64,000 bases of DNA, from NCBI GenBank assembly GCA_903847155.1, contig CAINCU010000012.1, positions 1-64,000 of the forward strand, written 5' to 3'. This document shows positions 33,525 to 46,957 of this stretch, in pieces. This DNA is from an uncultured Gallionellaceae bacterium. GTDB taxonomy: Bacteria; Pseudomonadota; Gammaproteobacteria; Burkholderiales; Gallionellaceae. Positions within the stretch are counted from its first letter, which is position 1, and every line of letters starts with the position of its first letter. A model generated the notes under the pieces. That model made no database searches and was not told the DNA's origin. It was given only the letters and a program-made list of their open reading frames with translations. The translations under genes and the position numbers were made by a program.

Positions 33525-34098
33525 TCTGATTCTGATATTTGTATTCTTCCTGCTTGCCGCATGCGGCGAGCAAAAACTTCCCTCTCCCTTCAAAGCCAGC
33601 GACGTAAGCTCGCAGTATGCGCATGCCGATTTCCATTTGAACGATGCCAAAGGCAAGCCGGTTAGCTTGGCAGATTTTCGCACCAAGGTAGTGGTGCTGT
33701 TCTTTGGCTATACCCAATGCCCCGATGTGTGTCCGACCACGCTGGCGGATATGGCGCAGGTGATGCGCATGCTGGGCAAAGATGCCGACAACGTGCAGGT
33801 ACTGTTCGTGACGCTTGATCCCGAACGTGACACGCGTGAAGTTCTGGCGCAATATCCGCCCGCGTTTTATCCCACGTTTATGGGGTTATCCGGCGATGCG
33901 CAGGCCACCGCGCAAGCAGCCAAGGCGTTCGGGATTTATTACCAAAAGCAACCCACCAAAAGCGGAGGTTATACGTTGGATCATTCTGCCGGAACTTATC
34001 TGATTGCACCGGGCGGAAAATATGTTTTGCTTTCGCCGTTTGCGCAGCGGCCTGAATTGCTGGTGCAGGACATTCGCTTGTTAGGGACATTGAAATGA
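33511..34098 (+). CDS. SCO1/SenC-family copper chaperone
   Basis: 195-residue periplasmic lipoprotein (lipobox LLAACGE) with a thioredoxin fold. The copper-binding CxxxC is in QCPDVCPTT and the partner His in LDHSAGTYLI, as in Sco proteins that load the CuA site or maintain redox state of cytochrome oxidase. FVTLDPERDT is also a family mark. ATG 33511 overlaps the safE-like gene by 14 bases; the larger track ORF is out-of-frame sequence. Confidence 0.93.
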   Translation: MWRHSLILIFVFFLLAACGEQKLPSPFKASDVSSQYAHADFHLNDAKGKPVSLADFRTKVVVLFFGYTQCPDVCPTTLADMAQVMRMLGKDADNVQVLFVTLDPERDTREVLAQYPPAFYPTFMGLSGDAQATAQAAKAFGIYYQKQPTKSGGYTLDHSAGTYLIAPGGKYVLLSPFAQRPELLVQDIRLLGTLK

Positions 34099-35921
34099 GT
34101 TTTTTGGCAGATTTGTTGCGTTTTGAAATAAACGAAACAAATCTGCCGGTTCGCCGCGAACAAGTACGCGCGCGCATTACCATGTATCCGACCATGATCA
34201 TACCTGCCATGTTTATGGCATGGTTACTGGTCTGGGTGATGCGGAATGCAGTGGCGCATGAAGCGTTGATCGCATGGTTGGTGATGATCAGCATCACTCA
34301 GATATTCGAGTTGTCACAGTGGTGGCGCTTTCGGTCATTGACGCAGGATGCGGAGCAATGCCGCCGTTGGGATGCGCGATTTAAACGCAATACCAGCATC
34401 GGGGCTCTGGCATGGGGCAGCGCTTGGTGGGTGATGTTCGTGCCGGGCGATCTCGGCTATCAAGCGTTACTGATCTGTGTGGCGATGGGTTTCTCTGCGG
34501 GCGGAGTGACCATTAATCCGATACACCGTCCGTCACTGTACCTCTATCTGGTGTTGCTGCTGGCTCCGTTGATTGGGCGTGTGGTTTTGGAAAACGATGA
34601 GCAGCATTGGTTTCTTGCCATTATGCTGCTGATCTACGCCGGTTTTCTTCTTCAATCAGCGTCCAAGTTGATGCACACGTTTGAACTGTCCCTGCAGCAA
34701 CGCTTCGAAAAGGAAGTATTGTTGTACACCCTGCGCATGCGCGAGGAAGAAACCGCACAGGCGCTGGCGGCGGCGGAGTTGGCCAACATGACGAAATCCA
34801 GATTTTTAGCCACTGCCAGTCACGACCTGCGCCAACCTTTACAAGCGTTGCGCTTGTTTACCGAGGCATTGCAAGACACGGCAAAAGACAAGGAAACCAC
34901 CCATCTGGCCAAACAAATTGGCAAATCAGTGGATGCGCTGGTTGATATGTTCGATGACTTGCTTGATGTGTCCCGACTGGATGCCGGCATCATTCAACCG
35001 CGCATGCAACATTTTGCGCTGTACGATTTGTTTGACCGGTTATATGTGGATTTTGGCCAGCTGGCACAAGCCAAGGGCCTGCTGCTTGAATTGCCCTACA
35101 ACAACGACGATGAAATGTGTCGAGAACATTGCCCGACAGTGGTTTATAGCGATCCGTTCCTGCTGGAACGCATGTTGCGCAATCTGCTTTCCAATGCCAT
35201 ACGCTACACCGATCATGGGCGGGTAAGGGTTAAATGTCAGTGTACCAATAGCCATGTTGAGATCGCAGTGCAGGATACCGGTATCGGCATCCGTCCCGAG
35301 GTGATGAAGCAAATATTCGAAGAGTATTACCAAGTGGATAATCCGCACCGTGACCGGCGCAAAGGCTTGGGACTCGGCTTGGCCATCGTGCGTCGCATGG
35401 AAGAATTGCTTGGCTATCATATCAAGGTTGAGTCCGAGCCGGGGCAGGGTTCATCTTTCAGCTTTAGCGTGAAAAAAGGCGACAAGGATGTTCTGGCGCG
35501 GCCTTTTGTCATCACGCATACGCGTTACGATGTTGACGGCAAAGTGGTTGCCTTGGTCGAGGACGATCAGGATATCCGTGAATTTACCGCGGAGTTGATG
35601 CAGAGCTGGGGTTGTCGTGTGTTTGCGGAAGCTGACGGTGCGGAACTGTTGCGAAAATTGGATATGGCAGCCGTGCGCCCGGATCTACTGGTGTGCGATT
35701 ACCGTTTACCTAACAATCAGACTGCACTGGATGTTATGCAGCAAATGCGGGAGTTTTGGGGCGATCTACCAATTCTGGTGGTTACCGGTGATACCGGAGT
35801 GGAGACTTTGCAAGCGATCCAGCAAAGTGGGGCGAGTTTGTTGCACAAACCGATAGCTCCAACACGTTTGCGTTCCGCGATGTATTTGGTTATGCAGGGA
35901 ACGGCGGCGACGGAGCCGTGA
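34095..35921 (+). CDS. hybrid sensor histidine kinase with receiver domain
   Basis: 608 residues. About six membrane helices fill residues ~30-185 without a recognised sensor domain. A coiled segment precedes HisKA (ATASHDLRQPLQALRLF, His at ~249) and the HATPase domain (N-box LRNLLSNAIRYT, DTGIGI, GLGLGLAIV). A C-terminal receiver domain (VALVEDDQDIR ... LLVCDYRLP, phospho-Asp ~535) completes a hybrid kinase. The HDLRQPL variant is common in kinases paired with NarL-type regulators. Overlaps sco by 4 bases; the regulator follows 37 bases on. Confidence 0.92.
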   Translation: MSFLADLLRFEINETNLPVRREQVRARITMYPTMIIPAMFMAWLLVWVMRNAVAHEALIAWLVMISITQIFELSQWWRFRSLTQDAEQCRRWDARFKRNTSIGALAWGSAWWVMFVPGDLGYQALLICVAMGFSAGGVTINPIHRPSLYLYLVLLLAPLIGRVVLENDEQHWFLAIMLLIYAGFLLQSASKLMHTFELSLQQRFEKEVLLYTLRMREEETAQALAAAELANMTKSRFLATASHDLRQPLQALRLFTEALQDTAKDKETTHLAKQIGKSVDALVDMFDDLLDVSRLDAGIIQPRMQHFALYDLFDRLYVDFGQLAQAKGLLLELPYNNDDEMCREHCPTVVYSDPFLLERMLRNLLSNAIRYTDHGRVRVKCQCTNSHVEIAVQDTGIGIRPEVMKQIFEEYYQVDNPHRDRRKGLGLGLAIVRRMEELLGYHIKVESEPGQGSSFSFSVKKGDKDVLARPFVITHTRYDVDGKVVALVEDDQDIREFTAELMQSWGCRVFAEADGAELLRKLDMAAVRPDLLVCDYRLPNNQTALDVMQQMREFWGDLPILVVTGDTGVETLQAIQQSGASLLHKPIAPTRLRSAMYLVMQGTAATEP

Positions 35922-35958
35922 ATGGTATGATTGACGCTGTGGGGATGGGGGGAAGCTA

Positions 35959-36657
35959 ATGAAAATAAAAGTGTTGCTGGTGGATGATCACGCGTTGTTT
36001 CGCGATGGCATGCGTTATGTGTTGCAGCAGCTTGCTGACGAGGTAGAGATAATCGATACCGGTAACTTTACCGAAGCATTGAAATTGATAAATGAAAGTC
36101 CCAATTTCGATCTCGCCCTGCTCGACCTGAACATGCCGGATAGTGACGGTGTTCCTTCGCTGCAACTTTTCCATCAGCGTTTCCCGGATATTCCGTTGGT
36201 CGTAGTTTCCGGTTCGGATCAGCGCGACGACATTGAGAATGTAATGAATCTGGGTGCAATGGGCTTTATCTCCAAAATGTCGCCGAGCAAAGTGATGTTG
36301 TCAGCTTTGCGTATGGTGCTGGAGGGTGGCGTGTATGTGCCGCCGCAACTGCTGCAACAAGCTGTTTCCAGGCTGGATATGGGTATGAGCCTGACCGACA
36401 AGCGCAGCCAGCGCGCCAGCAAATATGGGCTTACTCCGCGCCAGTTGGAGGTGTTGCAATTGATCGGGAACGGACTCAGCAACAAGGATATTTCCAATAA
36501 ACTCAATTTGGCAGAAGGCACAGTCAAGATCCACGTCGCCGCCATCTATCAGGCTTTACATGTCGGTACGCGTGTTGATGCTGTGGTGGCCGCACGACGT
36601 TTTGGTTTCATTGGCGCAGACGACGCTTCCGATTTCGCAAAAACACGGGAAGCCTGA
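35959..36657 (+). CDS. NarL/LuxR-family response regulator
   Basis: 232 residues: a receiver domain ([14 protein letters not shown], phospho-Asp in [13 protein letters not shown] near residue 56, Ser in VVVSGS, Lys in GFISK) and a C-terminal LuxR-type helix-turn-helix ([35 protein letters not shown]). It is the evident partner of the hybrid kinase. Target genes are unknown; ftsK follows with a one-base overlap. Confidence 0.93.
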   Translation: MKIKVLLVDDHALFRDGMRYVLQQLADEVEIIDTGNFTEALKLINESPNFDLALLDLNMPDSDGVPSLQLFHQRFPDIPLVVVSGSDQRDDIENVMNLGAMGFISKMSPSKVMLSALRMVLEGGVYVPPQLLQQAVSRLDMGMSLTDKRSQRASKYGLTPRQLEVLQLIGNGLSNKDISNKLNLAEGTVKIHVAAIYQALHVGTRVDAVVAARRFGFIGADDASDFAKTREA

Positions 36658-38933
36658 TGGCATTGCACGACACTCCGCGCGCCCCTTTGCCCGAACGCCT
36701 GCTCGGCTTGTTGCGCGAATCCCGCTGGCTATTGCTGGTAGCGGTAGCACTCTATCTCATACTTATCCTGTTCGGTTATGACCGCGCCGATCCTTCCTGG
36801 TCGCATAGCGCCAGTGGTGCGCTCACCCACAATCCGGGCGGCGTGCTCGGTGCCTGGCTGTCGGATGTATTGCTCTATTTGTTCGGTTTTTCCGCGTGGT
36901 GGTGGGTGACGCTGATGTTGCAGCGCGTGTGGGCGGGTTATCGCAACATACGCGCCGACAGCCTGTTCGATCAACGCGCGCTATGGCTTTCATTAATTGG
37001 CTTTCTGGTGCTGCTGTTTTCCAGCAGCGCACTCGAAGCATTGCGCCTCTACACTTGGAAAGTTTCACTTCCGCTTGCGCCCGGGGGCATGTTCGGCGCA
37101 GTACTGGGGCACGCGCTGGCGCACGATATCGGATTCGTTGGCGCAACCTTGTTTCTGCTGGTGCTGATGGCGGTGAGTTTCAGTCTTTATACCGGATTGT
37201 CGTGGTTGCGCTTCGTCGATTGGTTAGGCGATGCACTGGAAACTATTTTCTGGTGGGCGCGTAATCGCTGGCAGACGTGGCAAGACAAGCGCATCGGCGT
37301 GCAGGCAATGCAGCAACGCGATGTGATCGTCGAAGAAGAAAAAAAACGCGTGGAAGAACATCAGCCCATCTACATCGAAATGCCGGTGTTCGAAGTGCCG
37401 CGCTCAAAGCGAGTAGAAAAAGAGAAACAAGTCTCGCTGTTCGACGACATGCCGGATTCGCCGCTGCCGCCGCTGCATTTGCTGGATCAAGCTACGCAGC
37501 AAGTCGAGGTTGTTTCCAACGAAACACTGGAATTCACCTCGCGCCTGATTGAGCGCAAGCTCAAGGATTTCGGCGTGGAAGTCAAAGTGGTTGGTGCGTA
37601 TCCCGGCCCGGTCATCACGCGCTACGAGATCGAACCCGCCGTCGGCGTGAAAGGAAGCCAGATCACCAATCTGGTGCGCGACCTCGCACGCGCGCTGTCG
37701 GTAGTGAGCATCCGCGTAGTCGAGACCATCCCCGGCAAGGCCTTCATGGCGCTGGAGCTGCCCAACCCGAAACGCCAGATCGTCAAGCTGTCCGAGATCC
37801 TCAGTTCGCAAGTGTATGCCGACATGCATTCGCCGCTGACCATAGCCATGGGCAAGGACATTTCCGGCAAGCCGGTGGTGGCCGATTTGGGCAAGATGCC
37901 GCACGTACTGGTGGCCGGTACCACCGGTTCCGGCAAGTCGGTGGCGATCAATGCCATGATCCTCAGTCTGCTGTACAAGTCCACGCCGCAACAGGTGCGC
38001 CTGCTGCTGGTCGATCCCAAGATGCTGGAACTGTCGGTGTACGAAGGCATCCCGCACCTGCTCGCACCTGTGGTCACCGACATGCGCCAAGCCGCCTCCG
38101 CGCTTAACTGGGGTGTGCAGGAAATGGACAAGCGCTACAAGCTGATGTCGCATTTCGGCGTGCGCAACATCGCCGGTTTCAACCAGAAATATCACGACGC
38201 GATCAAGGCAGGCGAACCGCTGACCAATCCGTTCACGCTTACACCGGAAAATCCCGAGGCGCTGGAAGAATTGCCGTTCATCGTCATCTTCATCGATGAG
38301 CTCGCCGACCTGATGATGGTGGTCGGCAAAAAAGTGGAAGAACTCATCGCGCGTCTGGCGCAGAAGGCGCGCGCCGCCGGTATCCATCTGGTGCTGGCCA
38401 CGCAGCGCCCGTCGGTGGATGTGATTACCGGACTCATCAAAGCCAACGTGCCGACGCGCGTGGCGTTCCAGGTATCAAGCAAGATCGACTCGCGCACCAT
38501 CCTCGACCAGATGGGCGCGGAAGCCTTGCTGGGTCAGGGCGACATGCTCTACCTGCCGCCGGGCAGCGGTCATCCGCAGCGCGTACATGGTGCATTCGTC
38601 TCCGATCAGGAAGTGCATCGCGTCACCGAATATCTCAAGGCACAAGGCGAACCGAATTACATCGAAGGCGTACTGACTTCGCTGGAAGAACCTGGCGCAG
38701 AGGGCGGCGAACTGGATGGCGGCGCGGATGCAGAAGCCGATCCGCTGTACGACCAGGCTGTCGAGATCGTAGTCAAGACGCGCCGCCCTTCCATCTCGCT
38801 GGTACAACGTCATTTGCGCATCGGTTATAACCGCGCCGCACGTTTGATTGAACAGATGGAAAAAGCCGGTCTGGTGTCGCCGATGCAGGGCAACGGCAAC
38901 CGCGAAGTGTTGGCTCCTAACCGGGAAGGGTGA
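36657..38933 (+). CDS. ftsK: DNA translocase FtsK
   Basis: 758-residue septal DNA pump that aligns chromosome dimers and activates XerCD. Four to five N-terminal membrane helices (residues ~20-190), a short linker, then the RecA-like motor: Walker [15 protein letters not shown] (~421), Walker [15 protein letters not shown] and [15 protein letters not shown]. The C-terminal winged-helix gamma domain ([23 protein letters not shown]) would read KOPS sites. The linker is short, as in SpoIIIE-size versions. Overlaps the regulator stop by one base. Confidence 0.95.
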   Translation: MALHDTPRAPLPERLLGLLRESRWLLLVAVALYLILILFGYDRADPSWSHSASGALTHNPGGVLGAWLSDVLLYLFGFSAWWWVTLMLQRVWAGYRNIRADSLFDQRALWLSLIGFLVLLFSSSALEALRLYTWKVSLPLAPGGMFGAVLGHALAHDIGFVGATLFLLVLMAVSFSLYTGLSWLRFVDWLGDALETIFWWARNRWQTWQDKRIGVQAMQQRDVIVEEEKKRVEEHQPIYIEMPVFEVPRSKRVEKEKQVSLFDDMPDSPLPPLHLLDQATQQVEVVSNETLEFTSRLIERKLKDFGVEVKVVGAYPGPVITRYEIEPAVGVKGSQITNLVRDLARALSVVSIRVVETIPGKAFMALELPNPKRQIVKLSEILSSQVYADMHSPLTIAMGKDISGKPVVADLGKMPHVLVAGTTGSGKSVAINAMILSLLYKSTPQQVRLLLVDPKMLELSVYEGIPHLLAPVVTDMRQAASALNWGVQEMDKRYKLMSHFGVRNIAGFNQKYHDAIKAGEPLTNPFTLTPENPEALEELPFIVIFIDELADLMMVVGKKVEELIARLAQKARAAGIHLVLATQRPSVDVITGLIKANVPTRVAFQVSSKIDSRTILDQMGAEALLGQGDMLYLPPGSGHPQRVHGAFVSDQEVHRVTEYLKAQGEPNYIEGVLTSLEEPGAEGGELDGGADAEADPLYDQAVEIVVKTRRPSISLVQRHLRIGYNRAARLIEQMEKAGLVSPMQGNGNREVLAPNREG

Positions 38934-39022
38934 AAGGGAGAAGGAAAGAAGTCTGACGCGCACAGGTTTCCACCCTTCACCTTTCGCTCGTATCCCTTTC
39001 CCTTAACTCTCAGGTTTGGAAT

Positions 39023-39637
39023 ATGTTCAGAAAATCACTCATCGTTCTTTTGTTGTTTGCCTCGACAAGCGCGTACGCTGCCGCCACTGATAAGCTGAAG
39101 TATTTCATTGCCGCCACGCACTCCGCGCAGGCCAACTTTTCTCAAGAAGTGCAGGACAAAAACGGTAAGCGCATCCAATCGGCATCCGGCACCATGCAAT
39201 TTGTGCGCCCCGGTAAATTTCGCTGGAGCTATCAAAAGCCTTACGAGCAGCTGATCGTCGGCGATGGCAAGAAATTCTGGATGTATGACGTTGACCTGAA
39301 TCAGGTTACGGTGAAAAAACTGGATGCCGCTCTGGGCAGCAGTCCGGCGGCGCTGCTTTCCGGCAGCAACGAGATTGAGAGCGGCTTTGTGCTGAAAAAC
39401 ATCGAAGATCGCGACGGCTTGGAATGGCTGCAAGCCGTTCCAAAATCAAAAGAGACCACCTTCGAGAAAATCCTCATGGCGTTCAATGCCAAATCGGGAC
39501 TGGCGGTGATGGAGTTGTACGACGCGTTCGGTCATCACACTGTACTGCGCTTCACTGACTTGAAAAATAACCCCGGGCTGTCATCGAAACTTTTCCAATT
39601 CGTGCCACCCAAGGGCGCGGATGTGCTCGGTGACTAG
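39023..39637 (+). CDS. lolA: outer-membrane lipoprotein carrier protein
   Basis: Periplasmic chaperone that ferries lipoproteins from LolCDE to LolB. Signal peptide LIVLLLFASTSAYA, then the LolA half-barrel: ANFSQEVQDKNGKRIQSASGTMQFVRPGKFRWSY, DGKKFWMYD and the C-terminal FVPPKGADV. 204 residues, normal. It follows ftsK, as in many proteobacteria, though the 89-base gap between them contains polypurine/polypyrimidine tracts. Confidence 0.94.
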   Translation: MFRKSLIVLLLFASTSAYAAATDKLKYFIAATHSAQANFSQEVQDKNGKRIQSASGTMQFVRPGKFRWSYQKPYEQLIVGDGKKFWMYDVDLNQVTVKKLDAALGSSPAALLSGSNEIESGFVLKNIEDRDGLEWLQAVPKSKETTFEKILMAFNAKSGLAVMELYDAFGHHTVLRFTDLKNNPGLSSKLFQFVPPKGADVLGD

Positions 39638-39648
39638 GTGAGTTTCGC

Positions 39649-40853
39649 GTGAGCCGCATCGCCTTCGTGTGGGAGCTGGGTTCGTCTTACGGGCATATCT
39701 CGGTGTTGCTGCCGTTTGCCAAAAAGCTCAAGCAGCGCGGGCATGATGTGGTACTGGTGTCGCGCGAACTGCAAAACGCCAGCAACCTGCACCATGAAGG
39801 AATCCCCATCCTGCAAGCGCCGCTGTGGCTGAATCCGCCCAAAGGTTTGTCTGAGCCGCCGTTGAACTATTCCGAAATCCTCATGCGCTACGGTTATTTC
39901 AATGCGGAGAGTCTGGCGGGATTGGTCAGCGCATGGCGTTCCTTGTTTGCATTGCATGGCAGCGATTTGATCGTGGCGGATCATTCGCCCACCGCCTTGC
40001 TCGCGGCGCGCAGTATGGGCTTGGCGGCAACCACGCTGGGTTCCGGGTTTTATTTGCCACCGCGCCAGACGCCGTTGCCGAATATGCGTCCCTGGTTGAA
40101 CGTGCCGCAAGAGCGCCTGAAGAATTCCGATGCGCATGTGCTAAAGGCAATGAATACGGTGCTCTCCGCCTATAAAGTAAAAGTGCTGGGCGGTGTACAC
40201 GAGCTGTTTGAGACAGAAGAAAACTTTCTCTGCACCTTTGCCGAGTTGGATCATTACCAGCAACGCGGGCCAGCCAAATACTGGGGCGCTTGTTACAACA
40301 TGCAAATGGGGCAGAATGTGGCGTGGCCTGCTGATGCAGTTCAGCGCATCTTTGTTTATCTTGATCCGCAGGGGCGCGATTTCGCCAACGTGTTGCAAGC
40401 GATCTCTGTGTTGGGATATTTCGCATTCGTGTGCGCGCCGGGCATCTCTGACAATCAGCGCCGACAACTGGAGAATGCACGCATGGTCATTGCAGACAAG
40501 CCGTTCAGACTGGATAAGCTGTTGCCCGATTGCGACCTGTTCATCGGCTATGCCGGGCAAGGCATTACGGCAGGCATGTTGATGGCGGGTGTGCCGCAGC
40601 TACTGCTGCCTACCCATCTCGAACGTTTCCTGATGGCGACGCGGATTGCGGCAATCGGCGCGGGGATCGCGGTGAACCCTGAAGCGTCTGCGCCGGATTA
40701 CGCGATGGCCATTCGCGCGATATTGGAGACACCCGGCTATCGTGACGCGGCGCATCGTTTTGCAACAAAATATGCCAGCCTCAATCAGCAGGAACAGCAG
40801 GAAAATATTGTGAACAGAATTGAAGAGATCGCTGCAAAGAAAAAGGTGAGTGC

Positions 40854-40857
<4 letters not shown>
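39649..40857 (+). CDS. GT-B fold glycosyltransferase, UGT-like
   Basis: 402 residues with the two-domain GT-B plan of nucleotide-sugar glycosyltransferases. The N-terminus FVWELGSSYGHISVLLPFAKKLKQRGHDV resembles the acceptor domain of GT1/MurG-like enzymes. The C-terminal half has GYAGQGITAGMLMAGVPQLLLPTHLERFL, the place where UGTs bind the sugar donor, although the usual H.G is GQG here. GTG 39649 is the start. It sits between lolA and rarA, overlapping rarA by ATGA. Substrate unknown. Confidence 0.72.
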
Positions 40858-43480
<2,623 letters not shown>

Positions 43481-43552
43481 GTGTTAGCGGTGGGCGCACT
43501 TTCGCGCCTGCCGATAAATACATGATTTCAAAATCGCACCTCGTGAAGATGG

Positions 43553-43617
43553 CCGTCAATAGGCGATCTGCGCTATACGGTTGATGTAGATTGCCGTATT
43601 TAGGCGCTTGCGGGCAA
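43553..43617 (-). repeat. ~60-base dispersed hairpin repeat, reverse copy
   Basis: Reads GGCCGTCAATAGGCGATCTG ... TGTAGATTGCCGTATTTAGG; the reverse complement matches the copy before bioF. GGCGATCTGC and GTAGATTGCC can pair with two mismatches that become G-U in RNA. It sits between serS and the small gene at 43660. Confidence 0.75.
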
Positions 43618-43624
43618 GTCGGCT

Positions 43625-43630
43625 TATAAT
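43625..43630 (+). promoter_or_regulatory. -10 box upstream of the 43660 gene
   Basis: Perfect TATAAT, 29 bases before the ATG; a -35 hexamer at normal spacing is not convincing. GGAGG lies 4-5 bases before the start codon. Confidence 0.4.
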
Positions 43631-43659
43631 TTTTGCAGAAATGATTCATCGGAGGATCG

Positions 43660-43926
43660 ATGCGCAAACTAAATGAATATGTCGAAATGGCTGCTGCGGA
43701 ATATTGGCAGGAGACAGGCAAGGACGAAATGGATTCGCTGTGGCTGGCGGAGTTTTTTCAGGACGGCGGCGTGATGGATGATTATCCCAGGTTGGGCGTG
43801 GTCGAATTCTACGCATTGGTGCAAAAGGCGCTGACGCTCGAAGTCGAGCAGGCGGAAAAGTTGGCGCGCTTGCAACTGGAAATAGCCATGCGCAACGCCA
43901 AGCCTCAGGGGAAGTCATCATGCTGA
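43660..43926 (+). CDS. small hypothetical protein before corA
   Basis: 88 residues, acidic, predicted mainly helical (MRKLNEYVEMAAAEYWQETGKDEMDS ... LTLEVEQAEKLARLQLEIAM). No signal peptide, membrane segment or known motif seen. GGAGG before the start and the 7-base overlap with corA support a real gene and suggest co-expression with the Mg2+ channel. I do not recognise a family. Confidence 0.65.
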   Translation: MRKLNEYVEMAAAEYWQETGKDEMDSLWLAEFFQDGGVMDDYPRLGVVEFYALVQKALTLEVEQAEKLARLQLEIAMRNAKPQGKSSC

Positions 43927-44885
43927 TCAACTGCGTTGCCTACCAGAACGGCGTCAAACTCGCCGACCTTGATGTCGAGGAAATCAGCAATTATCTGGAG
44001 CGCAAAGATTGTTTCGTGTGGGTGGCGCTGCGCGATGCGACCAATGCCGAACTCGACAAGATGCAGGAAGAGTTCGGCTTGCACGATCTGGCGGTCGAGG
44101 ATGCGCACCACGGTCACCAGCGTCCGAAGATCGAAGAATACGGCGACGAGTTGTTCGTGGTGATGCACATTGTTGAGGAAGCACAAGGCGAGTTGTCGGT
44201 CGCCGAGATGAGCATCTTCGTTGGCAGCAATTTCATCCTTTCCGTGCGCAACCGCAGTACGCAGGATTTTCTTGGGGTGCGCGGACGTTGCGAACGTGAG
44301 CCGGAGTTGCTGCGGCTGGGTTCCGGTTTCGTGTTGTATGCGTTGATGGACGCGGTGGTGGATCGCTACTTTCCGGTAATGGATGAGCTTGAGTCGCAAC
44401 TGGAAGAAATTGAAGAACACCTGTTCGACAAGGATGCCGCCCTCGCCAACATTGCCCAGCTGTATGAACTAAAGCGCAAGGTGGTGGTGCTCAAGCATGC
44501 GGTGTTGCCGCTGCTGGAAGCTACCGCAAAATTGCACGGCATGCGCGTGCCGCCGGTTTGTGCCACCACGCAGGAATACTTCCGCGATGTCCACGACCAC
44601 TTGGCGCGCATCAACGCCACCATAGACGCCATGCGCGACACCATCACCACCGCGATTCTGGTGTGCCAGTCCACGGTGTCCATCGAACAAAACGAAGTGA
44701 ATAAACGCTTGGCTGCATGGGCCGGTATCTTCGCCGTCGCCACCGCCTTTGCCGGTATCTGGGGCATGAATTTTCAGCACATGCCGGAGCTATCGCTGGA
44801 ATACGGCTATCCGCTGGCTCTGCTTGCGATCACAGGAACATGCGGATATTTGTACTACCGCTTCAAGAAGTCCGGCTGGTTGTAA
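43920..44885 (+). CDS. corA: CorA-family divalent metal transporter
   Basis: 321-residue homopentameric Mg2+/Co2+ channel. The N-terminal cytoplasmic domain and long stalk helix lead to two membrane helices at the C-terminus. The pore signature GMN is present (FAGIWGMNFQHMPE). The last helix ends with a basic tail (YYRFKKSGWL). It converges on pyrD across a palindromic element. Confidence 0.92.
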   Translation: MLINCVAYQNGVKLADLDVEEISNYLERKDCFVWVALRDATNAELDKMQEEFGLHDLAVEDAHHGHQRPKIEEYGDELFVVMHIVEEAQGELSVAEMSIFVGSNFILSVRNRSTQDFLGVRGRCEREPELLRLGSGFVLYALMDAVVDRYFPVMDELESQLEEIEEHLFDKDAALANIAQLYELKRKVVVLKHAVLPLLEATAKLHGMRVPPVCATTQEYFRDVHDHLARINATIDAMRDTITTAILVCQSTVSIEQNEVNKRLAAWAGIFAVATAFAGIWGMNFQHMPELSLEYGYPLALLAITGTCGYLYYRFKKSGWL

Positions 44886-44928
44886 CTCCATTCCCGGATC
44901 GAAAGTGAAGCTACTACAGCTACAAGTT

Positions 44929-45042
44929 CCCTCTCCCGCAGGCGGGAGAGGGTTAGGGTGAGGGCTGGTGGATATGAGTCACTCTTTCATATAGCGCACA
45001 GACCCTCATCCCCAGCCCTTCTCCCGCCTGCGGGAGAAGGGA
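44929..45042. repeat. large REP-like inverted repeat between corA and pyrD
   Basis: Left arm CCCTCTCCCGCAGGCGGGAG with GGTTAGGGTGAGGG, right arm CCCTCATCCCCAGCCC with TTCTCCCGCCTGCGGGAGAA. Each arm holds a strong CCCGCNGGCGGG hairpin and the arms pair with each other. It is a distinct sequence family from the GTCATTCCGG repeats and probably ends transcription from both sides. Confidence 0.88.
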
Positions 45043-45064
45043 GTAAATTCAAGCATTGAGTGAA

Positions 45065-46084
45065 TCACTTCGCCCGTTTGATCGCCGTCGCACACTCGTT
45101 CACCAAATCCCAGCCGCGATAGATCATGCCGCTGTACATCTGCACCAGTGCGGCACCTGCATGCATCTTCTCCACTGCATCTGCACCTTTTAAAATGCCG
45201 CCCACGCCGATGATGGGCAGCACACCATGTAACTCGGCAGCGAGTTGACGGATCACGGCGGTGGATTTTTCGCGTACCGGAGCGCCGCTGAGTCCGCCGG
45301 TCTCTTTGCCGTGCGGCAGGTTCTCCACGCCTTCGCGCGACAGTGTGGTGTTGGTGGCGATCACGCCGTCGATGCGGTGTTTGATGAGTAGCGCGGCAAT
45401 GTTCTTGATTTGATCTGCGTCGAGATCGGGCGCGATCTTCACCGCCAGCGGCACGTATTTGCCATGTTGCTGCGCCAGTTTTTCCTGTTCCGCTTTCAGC
45501 TGTGCCAGCAACGCATCCAGTTCGTCGCCGCCTTGCAACTGGCGCAGGTTCTTGGTGTTGGGCGAGGAGATGTTGATGGCGACATAGCTGGCGTGGGCAT
45601 ACACCTTGCGCAGGCTGATCAGGTAATCATCCGCCGCTTTCTCGATGGGCGTGTCGGCGTTCTTGCCGATGTTGATGCCGAGTATGCCTTTGAACTTGGC
45701 GCGCTTGACGTTCTCGACCAGCTTATCCACGCCGTCGTTGTTGAATCCCATGCGGTTGATAATGCCCTGCGCTTGCGGCAGGCGGAACAGGCGCGGTTTC
45801 GGATTGCCCGGCTGCGGGCGCGGCGTGACGGTGCCGATCTCGATGAAACCGAAACCGAGTGCGGCCAGCGCGTCGATGCAGTCGCCGTTCTTGTCCATGC
45901 CTGCGGCCAGTCCCACTGGGTTGGGAAAGGTCAGACCCATCACCGTGCGCGGATCATCCACCGGACGTTTCACCACCAAGCACAGCGTGCCCAGACAATG
46001 TGCGGCTTTCAGCGCATCGAGCGTGGCGTGGTGGGCGGTCTCAGGGTCGAGGGCGAACAGGGCGGGGCGGAGTAATTGGAACAT
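45065..46084 (-). CDS. pyrD: dihydroorotate dehydrogenase (quinone), class 2
   Basis: Membrane-bound flavoprotein oxidising dihydroorotate with quinone. The N-terminal helical extension that reaches the quinone ([22 protein letters not shown]) marks class 2. FMN and substrate motifs: [33 protein letters not shown] with the Ser base, [23 protein letters not shown]. 339 residues. One base separates it from the upstream membrane gene. Confidence 0.95.
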   Translation of the reverse strand: MFQLLRPALFALDPETAHHATLDALKAAHCLGTLCLVVKRPVDDPRTVMGLTFPNPVGLAAGMDKNGDCIDALAALGFGFIEIGTVTPRPQPGNPKPRLFRLPQAQGIINRMGFNNDGVDKLVENVKRAKFKGILGINIGKNADTPIEKAADDYLISLRKVYAHASYVAINISSPNTKNLRQLQGGDELDALLAQLKAEQEKLAQQHGKYVPLAVKIAPDLDADQIKNIAALLIKHRIDGVIATNTTLSREGVENLPHGKETGGLSGAPVREKSTAVIRQLAAELHGVLPIIGVGGILKGADAVEKMHAGAALVQMYSGMIYRGWDLVNECATAIKRAK

Positions 46085-46957
46085 CTAGCGATCTTTCTTG
46101 ACGACTACGGAAATGGGGAACGGTTTTTTCGGGAACACTTCGCCGCGCGGCTTGCCGCGCCAATGTTCGGCGACGACATCGCCGATCTGCAAACACAGCA
46201 GCCCGAACAGCGCGAGGTACGCGCTCAGTTGCCATGCGGACGCGGCAAAATATAAAGCTCCGCCGGTAATTCGATAAACCGTCAAAGCGAGACCGCCCAC
46301 CACGATGCCGGAGACTGCGCCCAATAGCACGCGGCTCCAGTCGCCCTGCGGCAAGCCGGAAAAGACGCTGCTCTCATTCCAGAATAACTGTAGCGAGACA
46401 AGTAGCAATAACGGAGACGACCAAAACAACCCGCCCAAATGATTGATCCAGATCGTGCCGCCCAGCAGTCCACCCAGTGCCATCAGCAGCAGAATATATG
46501 CAGTGATCTCGGCATGTAATGCGGGAAGGGCGAATCTGCGCGTGCGCAAACGCAGTAAACCGGCCAGCCACAAGCGCGTAAACAGTACGACAGGCAATAG
46601 TGCTGCGCCAAGGAATACGGCAAGCAGTAGTGCTATTGACTCCGTGCTTGCCGGGGTGAGCCATGCGCCTTCGAACAGATTCAGATAGGCGAACAGAACG
46701 CCGGTGAACGCACCTGCCACGCCGCACCACAGCACATAGCCGCGCTGTGCACGCAGCAGGCTGTGCTCTGTGCGCTGAAAAGTCAGGGTGTCGAGCAGGA
46801 TGCCGAATGCCAGTACGGCGAATGTGCTGAAAATTGCGGGAAGCCAGACGGCACCGGCGATTGGAGTCGATGCAACCCACTCTTCACCGGAAAGCGTTAA
46901 CGCCAGCGGCGGCAACAGCAGCAGCGCAACGACGAAAGCGGCAAGGCGAGTTATCAC
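46085..46957 (-). CDS. polytopic membrane protein, unknown function
   Basis: 290 residues if started at GTG 46957, which overlaps the bpt stop by four bases (GTGA); ATG 46987 would add ten residues. About eight hydrophobic helices fill most of the chain ([52 protein letters not shown] and others), with a short basic C-terminal tail. No recognised motif. Coupled between bpt and pyrD on the same strand. Confidence 0.65.
   Translation of the reverse strand: MITRLAAFVVALLLLPPLALTLSGEEWVASTPIAGAVWLPAIFSTFAVLAFGILLDTLTFQRTEHSLLRAQRGYVLWCGVAGAFTGVLFAYLNLFEGAWLTPASTESIALLLAVFLGAALLPVVLFTRLWLAGLLRLRTRRFALPALHAEITAYILLLMALGGLLGGTIWINHLGGLFWSSPLLLLVSLQLFWNESSVFSGLPQGDWSRVLLGAVSGIVVGGLALTVYRITGGALYFAASAWQLSAYLALFGLLCLQIGDVVAEHWRGKPRGEVFPKKPFPISVVVKKDR

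Noticed and set aside
38934-39022. Intrinsic terminator between ftsK and lolA
   Set aside because: GGAAGGGTGAAAGGG and the later CACCCTTCACC pair only partly and no T-run follows.
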